From: Streptosporangium subroseum
GTDB lineage: Bacteria; Actinomycetota; Actinomycetes; Streptosporangiales; Streptosporangiaceae
NCBI RefSeq assembly: GCF_900188345.1
Contig: NZ_FZOD01000026.1
Coordinates: 1-64,000, forward strand
DNA length: 64,000 nt
Direction of reading: 5' to 3'
Positions 55,780 through 64,000 of this stretch are shown here, piece by piece. The notes beneath the pieces are model-generated. The model worked only from the letters and a program-made list of their open reading frames with translations. It did no database searches and had not been told where the DNA came from. How positions within the stretch are numbered: position 1 is the stretch's first letter; every line of letters begins with the position of its first letter. Made by a program: the position numbers and the translations under genes.

Positions 55780-56340
55780 ATGCCGCCAGCCCATGATGTC
55801 CAAGCCACCGGGAGTCGCGTCGAGGCGCTGATCTCCGAACTCGGCACGCTGACCGACCCCGCGGCGCGTGCCAAGGCCGAGGAGCTCGTCCGGGTTCTCG
55901 TCGAGTTGTACGGCGCGGGCCTCGAACGCGTCGTGGAGATCGTCACCGAGGCCGAGGACGCGAAGGTGCTCCGCCGCCTCGTCGGCGATCCCCTCGTGTC
56001 GGGCCTGCTCGTGCTGCACGACCTGCACCCGCTGAGTACGGCCGAGCGCGTCCGTGAGGCGCTCGACACGGTGCGGCCCCTCCTCGGGCTGCACGAGGGC
56101 GGGGTGGAGCTCCTCGACGTGGACGAGTCCGGGGTCGTACGGCTGCGCCTGCGGGGCACCTGCCACGGCTGCTCCTCCTCGCAGACCACCGTCACGGACG
56201 CCATCGAACGCGCCGTCGTCGCCGCCGCGCCGGAGGTGTCCCGGGTGGACGTCGAGGGAGTGGTCGACGACCGGGCGCCGCTGCTGCAGATCCGGCACCG
56301 CCCGCCCGGCTCGTGCCCGGTGCCGGAGGCGGTCTCATGA
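55780..56340 (+). CDS. NifU-like Fe-S protein
   Basis: 186 aa with a C-terminal NifU domain: LRLRGTCHGCSSSQTTV (Cys128/Cys131). The N-terminal part is helical, with no second cluster motif. It may deliver a cluster to HhyS or act as a carrier. Its stop overlaps the next ATG as ATGA. Confidence 0.85.
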   Translation: MPPAHDVQATGSRVEALISELGTLTDPAARAKAEELVRVLVELYGAGLERVVEIVTEAEDAKVLRRLVGDPLVSGLLVLHDLHPLSTAERVREALDTVRPLLGLHEGGVELLDVDESGVVRLRLRGTCHGCSSSQTTVTDAIERAVVAAAPEVSRVDVEGVVDDRAPLLQIRHRPPGSCPVPEAVS

Positions 56341-56969
56341 CGGCCGCCGGGCTGCGCCGCTTCCTGGAGCCGCAGAAGCCTGACGTGGCGCGGTGCGAGA
56401 TGTGCGCCGAGCCGACCGGCACCGAGCACGGCCACGTGGTCAACGTCGAGAGCCGGGCGCTCCTGTGCACGTGCCGGAGCTGCTACCTGTTGTTCACCCA
56501 TGAGGCGGGGGCTCAGAGGCGTTACCGCTCGGTGCCGGAGCGCCACCTCTACGACCCGGCGTTCCGGCTGTCCCAGGCGACCTGGGACGAGCTCCAGATT
56601 CCGGTCCGCACGGCGTTCTTCTTCCGCAACTCCACGCTCGACCAGACGGTGGCCCTCTACCCGAGCCCCGCGGGAGCCACCGAGTCCCTTCTCCCGCTGG
56701 ACACCTGGGAACGCGTCCTGGCGGACAACCCGGCGATGGCCGATGCCCGGCCGGACGTCGAGGCGCTCCTGGTGGACCGCCGCCCCGAGGGCGGTTTCGC
56801 CTGTCACCTGGTGCCGATCGACGCCTGCTACGAGCTCGTCGGCCTGGTGCGGCTGCACTGGAAGGGCTTCGACGGCGGCCAGGAGGCGTGGAAGGCCATC
56901 GAGGACTTCTTCACCGGGTTGCGCCGGCGCAGCGACCTCGTGCCGCCCGGAGGCGACGACCGTGGATGA
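56337..56969 (+). CDS. DUF5947-like hydrogenase-associated protein
   Basis: 210 aa with two Cys pairs near the N-terminus (ARCEMCAEP and LLCTCRSCYLLFTH) forming a zinc ribbon or rubredoxin-like site. The rest is a globular domain with LVPIDACYELVGLVRLHWKGFDGG. Overlaps both neighbours. An electron carrier or assembly factor is inference; name recalled, not checked. Confidence 0.75.
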   Translation: MTAAGLRRFLEPQKPDVARCEMCAEPTGTEHGHVVNVESRALLCTCRSCYLLFTHEAGAQRRYRSVPERHLYDPAFRLSQATWDELQIPVRTAFFFRNSTLDQTVALYPSPAGATESLLPLDTWERVLADNPAMADARPDVEALLVDRRPEGGFACHLVPIDACYELVGLVRLHWKGFDGGQEAWKAIEDFFTGLRRRSDLVPPGGDDRG

Positions 56970-57594
56970 GATCGGATTCACCTGTGTGGGCGTGCGGGCG
57001 GAGGCCTACGCGGCCTTCCCGACGCTGGTCTTCCGGCTGCGCATCACCGAGCCCTCTCCCGAAGGGGTGCACGCCATCGGGCTGCGGTGCCAGATCCGGA
57101 TCGAACCGCACCTCAGACGGTACGGCCCCGACGAGGTGGAACTGCTCGGCGACCTGTTCGGAGACCCCTCCCGGTGGGGCGACACGCTGAAGCCCCTGCA
57201 GTTCGCCAATCTTTCGATCATGGTCCCGGCCTTCACCGGAACCACCGAGGTCGACGTGCCGGTGCCCTGCAGCTACGACCTGGAGGTGGCGGCGGGCAAA
57301 TACTTCGCCGCGCTGGACGACGGCGAGATTCCGCTGCTCCTGCTCTTCAGCGGCACCGTGTTCTCCAGGGCGGAGCGCGGCTTCTCCGTGGGGCAGGTGC
57401 CGTGGCACTGCGAGACCAGGCACCGGTTGCCCGCGGCTGTCTGGCGGGAGCTGATGGACCGCTACTTCCCCGATTCGGGGTGGCTGCGGCTGCGCCGCGA
57501 CACGCTGCGGGATCTGCACCGGTTCAAGTACGAACGCGCCCTGGCGACCTGGGACGAGGCACTGGAACTACTGCTCAAGGAGACCCGGGGATGA
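56962..57594 (+). CDS. DUF6084-like hydrogenase-associated protein
   Basis: 210 aa, beta-rich start (LVFRLRITEPSPEGVHAIGLRCQIRIEPH) and a helical end (RRDTLRDLHRFKYERAL). GTG start overlaps the previous gene by 8 nt. No metal motif. Unknown function; family name recalled, not checked. Confidence 0.72.
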   Translation: MDEIGFTCVGVRAEAYAAFPTLVFRLRITEPSPEGVHAIGLRCQIRIEPHLRRYGPDEVELLGDLFGDPSRWGDTLKPLQFANLSIMVPAFTGTTEVDVPVPCSYDLEVAAGKYFAALDDGEIPLLLLFSGTVFSRAERGFSVGQVPWHCETRHRLPAAVWRELMDRYFPDSGWLRLRRDTLRDLHRFKYERALATWDEALELLLKETRG

Positions 57595-58937
57595 CCGTGC
57601 CGATGGAGATCGCCCGGAAGGTGGCCGACGCGGTGCTCTACGAGGGCTACCTGCTCTACCCCTACCGGGCCTCGGCGGCCAAGAACCGGGTCCGCTGGCA
57701 GTTCGGGGTGCTCGTGCCTCCGGGGTTCACCGCCACCTCCGAGCCCTCGGCGAGCCTGACCGAGTGTCTCCTGGAGGGAGCCGGGGAGGCCGTGGCGCAC
57801 CTGCGGCTGCGCTTCCTCCACGTCAACACGCGGAGCGTCGAGCGCGCCGAGGGCGACGGCTGGCAGCCGGTCCACGAGCTGAGGAGCGGCGAGGCGACCT
57901 ACCTCACCTTCGACGAGGCGACCGAGCGCGAGGTGGAGGCCACGATCCCCGTCCTCGACCTGCTCGACGCCGAGCAGACGGTCGAGGTGCTCATCCCCGG
58001 AGACCACTCGACCAGGCAGATCGTGGCGCCGTCCGGCGAGGTGGAGGGTCGCGTCATCTCCGAGCACCTGCCGGTGCACGCGGCGCTCAGGGTGGGCGCC
58101 GAGCCGGTGGCGGGGCCGTACGGCCTGATCAAGCTGCGGGTCCGGGTGGAGAACATCGACCCCTGGGATCCGCTGGACGCACCGCGAGAGCAGGCACTGC
58201 GGCGTTCGCTGATCTCGGCGCACCTGCTCATCGGCGTGAACGGCGGGGCCTTCGTCTCCCTGCTCGATCCGCCGGAGTGGGCCCGGCCGTCCGTGGAGAC
58301 CTGCCGCAACGAGAACACCTGGCCCGTCCTCGTCGGCGAGCCCGGGCACCGCGACGTGGTGCTGTCCTCGCCGATCATCCTGTACGACCACCCGGACATC
58401 GCGCCGGAGAGTCCGGGCGACCTGTTCGACGCGACGGAGATGGACGAGATGCTCCATCTGCGCACGCTCACCCTCACCGACGAGGAGAGACGGGAGGCCC
58501 GGGCGACCGACCCCCGGGCGTCCGAACTGATCGACATGGTCGGCGATCTGCCGTCCGAGATGGTGGAGCGGCTCCACGGCGTGATCCGCTATCTGGGCGC
58601 GCCCGCGCAGGAGGTCCGCACGCCCTGGTGGGATCCGGGGGCCGACCCCACGGTGTCGCCGGACACCGACAGCGTGATCGTTTCAGGGGTTGAGGTCGCG
58701 AAGGGCAGCCGGGTCCGGCTCGCCCCGGGCAAGCGGCGCGCCGACGCCCACGACATGTTCCTGGCGGGCAGAACCGCCCAGGTGGAGGCGGTGCTCCTCG
58801 ACCTCGACGGAGCCCTGCACCTGGCCGTCACCCTGGAGGAGGACCCGGGGGCCGACCTGCACCGGTCGCACGGGCGCTTCCTCTATTTCGCCCCGGACGA
58901 GGTCGAGCCGCTGGGCACCGAGGAGGTCCTGACATGA
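57591..58937 (+). CDS. 448-aa uncharacterised hydrogenase-associated protein
   Basis: A soluble protein of about 448 residues without signal peptide, membrane helix or Cys pair. The N-terminal half is beta-rich (YRASAAKNRVRWQFGVLVPPGF, EATIPVLDLLDAEQTVEV), the middle has RRSLISAHLLIGVNGGAFVSLLDPPEW, and the end has SGVEVAKGSRVRLAPGKRRADAHDMFLAGRTAQVEAV, like an SH3-type barrel. ATGA overlaps at both ends put it in the operon. No recognised function. Confidence 0.75.
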   Translation: MTVPMEIARKVADAVLYEGYLLYPYRASAAKNRVRWQFGVLVPPGFTATSEPSASLTECLLEGAGEAVAHLRLRFLHVNTRSVERAEGDGWQPVHELRSGEATYLTFDEATEREVEATIPVLDLLDAEQTVEVLIPGDHSTRQIVAPSGEVEGRVISEHLPVHAALRVGAEPVAGPYGLIKLRVRVENIDPWDPLDAPREQALRRSLISAHLLIGVNGGAFVSLLDPPEWARPSVETCRNENTWPVLVGEPGHRDVVLSSPIILYDHPDIAPESPGDLFDATEMDEMLHLRTLTLTDEERREARATDPRASELIDMVGDLPSEMVERLHGVIRYLGAPAQEVRTPWWDPGADPTVSPDTDSVIVSGVEVAKGSRVRLAPGKRRADAHDMFLAGRTAQVEAVLLDLDGALHLAVTLEEDPGADLHRSHGRFLYFAPDEVEPLGTEEVLT

Positions 58938-59437
58938 AAATCCTGGTGGCGGGGGTCGGAAACGTCTTCCTGAGCGACGACGGCTTCGGCGTCGCGGTGG
59001 TCAAGCGCCTGGCGGACGCCGACCTTCCCGACGACGTCACGGTCGCCGACTTCGGCATCCGCGGCATCCACCTCGCCTACGAGCTCACCGGCGGCGCGTA
59101 CGACTCCGTGATCCTCGTGGACGCCGTGTCGCGGCACAGCCCGCCCGGCACGCTGTACGTGCTCAAACCGCTGACGAGTGGCTGCGCCGCGTCCTTCGTC
59201 GACGCCCACGACATGACGCCCGAGATGGTGCTGGCGCTGGCGGGCACGCTCGGCGGCGAGACCGGCCGGGTCCTGCTCGTCGGGTGCGAACCCGCCGACA
59301 TCTCCCCCGGCATGGAGCTGAGCGCGCCGGTGGCGGAAGCCGTCGACGCGGCGGCGGAGCTGGTCCTCGAACTGATCGACCAGCAGATCGCGACGGCGCT
59401 CGCCCCGGCGAGCCACGAGGAGGAACCCGCATGGTGA
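58934..59437 (+). CDS. hydrogenase maturation protease (HyaD/HybD type)
   Basis: A 167-aa endopeptidase that removes the HhyL C-terminal tail. GVGNVFLSDDGFGV (metal Asp), VDAVS, and AHDMTPEMVL (His) match the Ni-sensing pocket. Coupled to the preceding gene by ATGA. Confidence 0.9.
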   Translation: MKILVAGVGNVFLSDDGFGVAVVKRLADADLPDDVTVADFGIRGIHLAYELTGGAYDSVILVDAVSRHSPPGTLYVLKPLTSGCAASFVDAHDMTPEMVLALAGTLGGETGRVLLVGCEPADISPGMELSAPVAEAVDAAAELVLELIDQQIATALAPASHEEEPAW

Positions 59438-59535
59438 AACGTCTGATGGCCACGGCGGCACTGGTGGGGCTGGCGGTGCTGGTCTACCAGTCGATTCCCG
59501 ACATCAAGCGCTATCTGAAGATCAGAAAGATGTGA
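59431..59535 (+). CDS. 34-aa membrane peptide (DUF6893-like)
   Basis: MVKRLMATAALVGLAVLVYQ followed by SIPDIKRYLKIRKM: one short transmembrane helix and a basic tail. Overlaps the protease stop by 7 nt, so it is co-translated. It could tether the hydrogenase to the membrane, as a small anchor (inference). Confidence 0.75.
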   Translation: MVKRLMATAALVGLAVLVYQSIPDIKRYLKIRKM

Positions 59536-59550
59536 CGGCGCCGGCGTCAC
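59532..59550 (+). terminator. weak hairpin after the 34-aa gene
   Basis: GTGACG (59532-59537) and CGTCAC (59545-59550) give a 6-bp stem; a weak candidate terminator or attenuator between the structural and hyp parts. Confidence 0.3.
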
Positions 59551-59620
59551 GGACCCTCCTCGCAGGGGTCGCGGCGCGCGGCCCGGTGAGATCGGCCGAA
59601 CACGAGCGGCTCGGCCGCGT

Positions 59621-59650
59621 CGGCTCGGCTCGGCTCGGCTCGGCTCGGCG
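59621..59650. repeat. CGGCT pentanucleotide repeat
   Basis: Five perfect CGGCT units in a row, with a sixth variant, inside the 212-nt gap before hypA, which is full of CGGC-rich imperfect units. It may vary in length between strains. Confidence 0.7.
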
Positions 59651-59747
59651 AGATCGAATCGGCGAGGCCGGCTCGATGAGAACAGCTCGGTGAAATCGGC
59701 TCAGCGACTCCGCTCAGCCACGTCAGCAGAATGAGGTGAAGTCAGTC

Positions 59748-60140
59748 GTGCACGAATTCGGGATCGCCGAGGCGATTCTCACCGCGGTGGAGAAGCGGGC
59801 GGCCGGCCGGCGGGTACAGCGAGCGCGGGTACAGGCAGGCGCCCTGCTCCGCATCACGGAACCCGCGATAAACCACGCGTTCGCCATGGTCGCCGAAGGG
59901 TCGCTGGCCGAGGGCGCGCAGGTCGAACTGGTCGTGGTCCCGGTCAGCCTGACCTGCCGGTCCTGCGAGCAGACGACCACGTCCGTCGACCCCTTCGCCG
60001 TCTGCCCCGGATGCGGCGGCACCGATATCGACAGCGAGGGCGGCGACGATCTCGTCCTCGAATCCATCCAGATGGCGGAGGCCACTCATGTGCCTGGGAA
60101 TTCCCGGCGAGATCGTGGAAATCCTGTCCGACCGTCCTGA
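59748..60140 (+). CDS. hypA: hydrogenase nickel-insertion protein HypA
   Basis: 130 aa. The GTG start gives the obligatory His2 of the family (M-H-E-F). Zinc site CRSC...CPGCG (Cys70, 73, 86, 89). The end runs 53 nt into hypC, longer than most HypA. HypB, its usual partner, is not seen here. Confidence 0.92.
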   Translation: MHEFGIAEAILTAVEKRAAGRRVQRARVQAGALLRITEPAINHAFAMVAEGSLAEGAQVELVVVPVSLTCRSCEQTTTSVDPFAVCPGCGGTDIDSEGGDDLVLESIQMAEATHVPGNSRRDRGNPVRPS

Positions 60141-60366
60141 TCTGGCCATGGTCGATGTCTGCGGGGTGAAGCGGGCGATCAACATCGGCCTGCTGGAGGG
60201 CGAATCCGTCCTGCCCGGCGACTGGATCCTCATCCACGTCGGGTTCGCGCTGTCGAAGATCGACGAGGTGGAGGCCAAGGCGGCGCTCGACTTCCTGGAG
60301 AGCATCGGGCAGGCGTACGAGGACGAGATAGAGGCCCTCCGTGAATCCATGATCGAGGAGGGGTGA
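60088..60366 (+). CDS. hypC: hydrogenase chaperone HypC
   Basis: 92 aa with MCLGIPGEIVEI: Cys2 carries the Fe(CN)2CO fragment with HypD. VDVCGVKRAINIGLL and GDWILIHVGFALSKIDE follow. The start lies inside hypA in another frame. Confidence 0.95.
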   Translation: MCLGIPGEIVEILSDRPDLAMVDVCGVKRAINIGLLEGESVLPGDWILIHVGFALSKIDEVEAKAALDFLESIGQAYEDEIEALRESMIEEG

Positions 60367-60372
60367 GATCCG

Positions 60373-61500
60373 GTGCGCTTCGTCGATGAGTACCGTGACG
60401 CCGAGAAGGCCCGGACGCTGGCCCCACGGATCGCCGCCCTGTGCGAGCCGGGTCGTGCCTACAAGTTCATGGAGGTGTGCGGCGGGCACACCCACACGAT
60501 CTACAAGCACGGGCTGGAGGACTACCTGCCCGAGGCGGTCACGCTGGTGCACGGCCCCGGCTGTCCCGTCTGCGTGATCCCCATGGGCCGGGTGGACGAC
60601 GCCATCCACATCGCCGGGCAGCCAGACGTGATCATGACCTCGTTCGGCGACATGATGCGCGTTCCCGGGGGGAACGGATCCTTCCTCGACGCCAAGGCGC
60701 GGGGCGCCGACATCCGCATGGTCTACTCCCCGCTGGACGCCCTGAAGATCGCCCGGCAGAATCCCGGCAAGCGCGTGGTCTTCATGGCGATCGGCTTCGA
60801 GACCACCGCCCCCTCGACGGCGATGACCGTCCTGCGCGCGGAGGCCGAGGGGATCACCAACTTCTCGATCTTCTGCAACCACGTGACGATCATTCCCGCG
60901 ATCAAGGCGATCCTGGACTCTCCGGACCTGCGCCTCGACGGGTTCATCGGGCCGGGCCACGTCTCCACCGTGATCGGTTGCCGGCCGTACGAGTTCATCG
61001 CGCGCGACTACGGCAAGCCCCTGGTGGTGGCCGGTTTCGAGCCGCTTGACGTGCTGCACACGGTCTACCGGATCCTCGTGCAGCTGGCCGGCGGCCGGGC
61101 CGAGATCGACAACCAGTACGCCCGGGTGGTCCCGTGGGACGGCAACCTCAAGGCTCTGCGCGTCATCAACGAGGTGATGGAGCTGCGCCCGTACTTCGAA
61201 TGGCGCGGGCTGGGGTTCATCTCGCAGTCGGCGCTCCGGGTCTCGGAGCGGTACGCCGCCTTCGACGCCGAACGGATCTTCCGGATTCCCGGCGGCCGGG
61301 TGGCCGATCCCAAGGCATGCCAGTGCGGCGAGGTGCTCAAGGGGGTGCTCAAGCCCTGGGAGTGCAAGGTGTTCGGTACCGCGTGCACTCCGGAGACGCC
61401 GATCGGCACGTGCATGGTGTCGTCCGAAGGGGCGTGCGCGGCCTACTACAACTTCGGCCGGTTCTCGCGCGAGCGCGTCAAGGAGGCGACCCAGAGGTGA
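60373..61500 (+). CDS. hypD: hydrogenase formation protein HypD
   Basis: A 375-aa [4Fe-4S] protein with EVCGGHTH (Cys36), GPGCPVC (Cys64/67), and a C-terminal Cys group (KACQCGEVLKG, CKVFGTACTP). GTG start; its stop overlaps hypE as GTGA. Confidence 0.95.
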   Translation: MRFVDEYRDAEKARTLAPRIAALCEPGRAYKFMEVCGGHTHTIYKHGLEDYLPEAVTLVHGPGCPVCVIPMGRVDDAIHIAGQPDVIMTSFGDMMRVPGGNGSFLDAKARGADIRMVYSPLDALKIARQNPGKRVVFMAIGFETTAPSTAMTVLRAEAEGITNFSIFCNHVTIIPAIKAILDSPDLRLDGFIGPGHVSTVIGCRPYEFIARDYGKPLVVAGFEPLDVLHTVYRILVQLAGGRAEIDNQYARVVPWDGNLKALRVINEVMELRPYFEWRGLGFISQSALRVSERYAAFDAERIFRIPGGRVADPKACQCGEVLKGVLKPWECKVFGTACTPETPIGTCMVSSEGACAAYYNFGRFSRERVKEATQR

Positions 61501-62711
61501 GCGTCGAGGAGGAGGCCACCGGCCGGGTGGAGACCGCTACGCGGGAGGCCCCGGAGCGGATCAGGTCCACGGACCGCGAACCGCAGCCCCCGGACCTGAT
61601 CCGGGCTCCGGATCCGGTTCGGCCTGCCGACCCGATCCAGACTCCGGCGAGCCGCGAGCAGCAGGTCCTGGACCGGATCGAGCGGGTACGCCACCGCAAG
61701 GCCCGGGTGCGGGAGGACCGCATCACCCTCGCGCACGGCGCGGGCGGCAAGGCCACGCACACCCTGATCGAGGCGGTGTTCCTGGAGGCCTTCCGCAACC
61801 CGCTGCTGGAGCCCCTGGAGGACGGCGCGGTCGTCGACGGGCTCGCCTTCACCACCGACTCGTACGTGGTGACGCCGCTGTTCTTCCCGGGGGGCGACAT
61901 CGGCGACCTCGCGGTCAACGGCACCGTCAACGACCTGGCGATGTGCGGGGCGCGCCCCCGCTACCTGTCGGCCGGATTCATCCTCGAAGAAGGCTTTCCC
62001 GTCGCCGACCTGCGGCGCATCACCGCCTCCATGGCGGCGGCGGCGCGGGCGGCGGACGTGTGGATCGTCACCGGCGACACCAAGGTCGTGGAGAGAGGCA
62101 AGGCCGACGGCTGCTACATCACCACCTCGGGCGTCGGGACGCTGGACCGGCCTGCCCGGCTGAGCGCCGCCGCCGCCCTGCCGGGAGACGTGGTCATCGT
62201 GTCCGGGCCGATCGGCGAGCACGGCATCACGATCATGCTTGCCCGGGGGGAGCTCGACATCGAAGCCGATCTCACCTCGGACACCGCGCCGCTCAACGCC
62301 CTGACCCGCGTGCTGCTGGACGCCTGCGGCGACGGGGGGGTGCGCTGCCTCCGGGACGCCACCCGCGGCGGGGTCGCGACAATCGTCAACGAGATAGCGG
62401 AGGCCTCGAAGGTCGCCGTCGTGCTGAAAGAGGACGCGATCCCGGTACGCCCCGCCGTACGTGGGGCATGTGAACTGTTGGGGATCGATCCGCTCTACGT
62501 CGCCTGCGAGGGCCGGATGGTCGCGGTGGTGGCCGAGCAGTCCGCCGAGGTCGCGCTGGCCGCTCTGCGCTCCCATCCGCTCGGCGCGGACGCGGCCGTC
62601 ATCGGACGGATCGGTGACGACCCGCCGGAGCTGGTCCTGCTGAAGACCTCCTTCGGAGGCACCCGCATCGTCGACCTGCTGGTCGGCGACCCGCTGCCGA
62701 GAATCTGCTGA
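61497..62711 (+). CDS. hypE: carbamoyl dehydratase HypE
   Basis: A 404-aa PurM-like ATPase that dehydrates the carbamoyl group on its last Cys (C-terminal PRIC). LAHGAGGKATHTL, FTTDSYVVTPLFFPGGDIG, and GVRCLRDATRGGVATI are intact. It has about 75 extra N-terminal residues, Pro/Asp-rich and disordered. GTG start. Confidence 0.93.
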   Translation: MSVEEEATGRVETATREAPERIRSTDREPQPPDLIRAPDPVRPADPIQTPASREQQVLDRIERVRHRKARVREDRITLAHGAGGKATHTLIEAVFLEAFRNPLLEPLEDGAVVDGLAFTTDSYVVTPLFFPGGDIGDLAVNGTVNDLAMCGARPRYLSAGFILEEGFPVADLRRITASMAAAARAADVWIVTGDTKVVERGKADGCYITTSGVGTLDRPARLSAAAALPGDVVIVSGPIGEHGITIMLARGELDIEADLTSDTAPLNALTRVLLDACGDGGVRCLRDATRGGVATIVNEIAEASKVAVVLKEDAIPVRPAVRGACELLGIDPLYVACEGRMVAVVAEQSAEVALAALRSHPLGADAAVIGRIGDDPPELVLLKTSFGGTRIVDLLVGDPLPRIC

Positions 62712-62740
62712 GAATCCGTCAATCCGATGAGGTGCTGGAT

Positions 62741-63127
62741 ATGAGCGACAAACAGAGACCTGAAGACGCGAGCCCGCACGGCGAAGAGGGAGAGGAAGAG
62801 CACCACGGCTACTCCCCCGACGTGGGTCGCGCGAGCGAAGAGGTGATCCAGTCCGGTAACCGGGCCTTCGCTCCCCCGCCGGAGAAGAAGGGTCCCGGAC
62901 GCGTGGTGTCCGAGGAGGAGCGCGAGGGCGTCTCCCCCACCGACACCGAGGCCGCATCGCCCCTGGGCGTCGGCACCAGCACGAGCAGGCGCGCCGAGGA
63001 GATCGCGGCCGAGGAGGACGAGGAAGGCCGCGAGACAGCCGGTGTCGACGAGAAGACCGGGCGTCCGTACGGCGTCTCCACCTCTGAGGACTCCACCGGC
63101 GTCAAGCCTCGGGATCCCGGCCGCTAA
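62741..63127 (+). CDS. acidic disordered protein
   Basis: 128 aa, rich in Glu, Asp, Ser and Pro, with RAFAPPPEKKGPGRVVSEEEREG and DEKTGRPYGVSTSED. Unfolded by composition; unknown function. Its stop overlaps the stop of convergent purU by 3-4 nt. Confidence 0.7.
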   Translation: MSDKQRPEDASPHGEEGEEEHHGYSPDVGRASEEVIQSGNRAFAPPPEKKGPGRVVSEEEREGVSPTDTEAASPLGVGTSTSRRAEEIAAEEDEEGRETAGVDEKTGRPYGVSTSEDSTGVKPRDPGR

Positions 63128-63975
63128 CGCGGGAAGACGATCGTCTTGTGGCCGTCGAGCAGGACGCGCTGTTCGGTGTGCCAGCGGACGGCGCGGGCAA
63201 GGGCCTGGCACTCGACGTCGCGGCCGATGGCGGCGAGGTCGTCCGCGGAGTGGGTGTGATTGACCCGGGCGACCTCCTGCTCGATGATCGGGCCCTCGTC
63301 GAGGTCGGCGGTCACGTAGTGGGCGGTCGCGCCGATCAGCTTCACGCCTCGGGAGTGAGCCTGGTGGTACGGCTTGGCCCCCTTGAACGACGGCAGGAAC
63401 GAGTGGTGGATGTTGATCACATTGCCCGCGAGCTTGACGCAGAGGTCTTCCGACAGCACCTGCATGTAGCGGGCGAGCACCACCAGGTCGACCCGGTAGT
63501 GATCGACCAGCGCCAGGATCTCCTCCTCCTGCCTGGGCTTGGTCTCCGAGGTGACCGGCAGGTGGTGGTAGTCGATGCCGTAGGACTGGGTCAGCGGCCG
63601 GAGATCGGGGTGGTTGGAGACGACCGAGACGATCTCGATGTCGAGCAGGCCGGAGCGTGTCCGGTAGAGCAGGTCGTTCAGGCAGTGGCCGAACTTGCTG
63701 ACCATCACCATCACGCGCGGCTTGACGGCCACGTCCCGCAGCTTGAAGTCCATGCCGAATTCGGGGGCGAGGGCGGCGAAGGCCGTGAGCAGTTCTCCGT
63801 CGGGCACCGTCGAGGAGAACTGCACCCGCATGAAGAACCGCCCGTCGGCGTCTCCGAACTGCTGGCTCTCGATGATGTTGCATCCCTGCCCCGCGAGGAG
63901 GCCCGAGACCGCGGCCACCACGCCGGGACGGTCCGGACAGGACAACGTCAACACAAACTCGGCCCTGGAACTCAT
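63124..63975 (-). CDS. purU: formyltetrahydrofolate deformylase
   Basis: A 283-aa PurU: N-terminal ACT domain (LTLSCPDRPGVVAAVSGLLAGQGCNIIES), then a formyltransferase-like domain with NIHHSFLPSFKG and GATAHYVTADLDEGPII. It releases formate from 10-formyl-THF. The gene is complete in the window. Confidence 0.94.
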   Translation of the reverse strand: MSSRAEFVLTLSCPDRPGVVAAVSGLLAGQGCNIIESQQFGDADGRFFMRVQFSSTVPDGELLTAFAALAPEFGMDFKLRDVAVKPRVMVMVSKFGHCLNDLLYRTRSGLLDIEIVSVVSNHPDLRPLTQSYGIDYHHLPVTSETKPRQEEEILALVDHYRVDLVVLARYMQVLSEDLCVKLAGNVINIHHSFLPSFKGAKPYHQAHSRGVKLIGATAHYVTADLDEGPIIEQEVARVNHTHSADDLAAIGRDVECQALARAVRWHTEQRVLLDGHKTIVFPR

Positions 63976-64000
63976 GCCTTTTCACCCTTGAGGAGGTCGG

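Noticed and set aside
53922..56981. Very long open frame antisense to the hydrogenase genes
   Set aside because: It mirrors the third-position GC bias of the real genes; the translation is His/Arg/Gly/Val-rich and motif-free.

Overview
The window is high-GC actinobacterial DNA. A Streptosporangiaceae-like filamentous actinomycete (Streptosporangium/Nonomuraea type) is my inference. Pointers are many GTG starts, tightly overlapping operons, the actinobacterial ribosomal protein bL37, a c-di-AMP riboswitch in front of a cell-wall enzyme, mycothiol-associated families, several SpoIIE-type phosphatases and an actinobacterial-type (group 1h/5) high-affinity [NiFe] hydrogenase locus.

Layout. 1-3.6 kb is the decayed end of an integrated element: a tyrosine-integrase pseudogene whose catalytic Tyr codon is TAG, a KmtR/NmtR-like ArsR repressor divergent from a P1B-4 metal-efflux ATPase, and a 3' fragment of tRNA-Gly(TCC) followed by a perfect 19-bp terminator. 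3.7-5.1 kb has two secreted proteins of unknown function. 5.3-10.2 kb holds TrpB2, an FAD oxidoreductase and a GAF-SpoIIE-HATPase phosphatase. 10.4-14.1 kb has a DinB-type protein, the 24-aa gene for bL37, an HD hydrolase and a deoR-galT operon. 14.2-16.2 kb has the riboswitch with a coiled-coil peptidoglycan-peptidase-like protein and a secreted HNH nuclease. 16.3-17.9 kb is an AT-richer orphan AAA+ ATPase, probably acquired. 18-29 kb is mixed chromosome: EEP phosphatase, MarR regulator with a 42-bp perfect palindrome, hydrolase, DinB, RseP-like protease, degenerate LuxR regulator, membrane SpoIIE phosphatase, Eis-like acetyltransferase, rpiB, def, aldehyde dehydrogenase. 29.5-48.5 kb carries a DsbA-family reductase, pepN, a Pycsar-effector-like membrane protein in a small gene group, amidase, NERD protein, ilvD, HTH-less WYL protein, FmdB zinc ribbon, GNAT, HNH, prolyl oligopeptidase, and a TetR/FMN reductase/MFS exporter unit.

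48.6-62.7 kb is the hydrogenase locus. hypF is divergent from the run SIS protein, HypC-like, second SIS protein, hhyS, hhyL, NifU-like, DUF5947-like, DUF6084-like, a 448-aa unknown, maturation protease, a 34-aa membrane peptide, hypA, hypC, hypD, hypE. HhyS/HhyL form the H2-oxidising core. HypF/HypE make cyanide ligands, HypC/HypD build Fe(CN)2CO, HypA delivers nickel, and the protease trims HhyL. No hypB is visible. The two sugar-isomerase-like SIS proteins and the uncharacterised accessory proteins are the least understood part of the window. 62.7-64 kb ends with a disordered acidic protein and purU.
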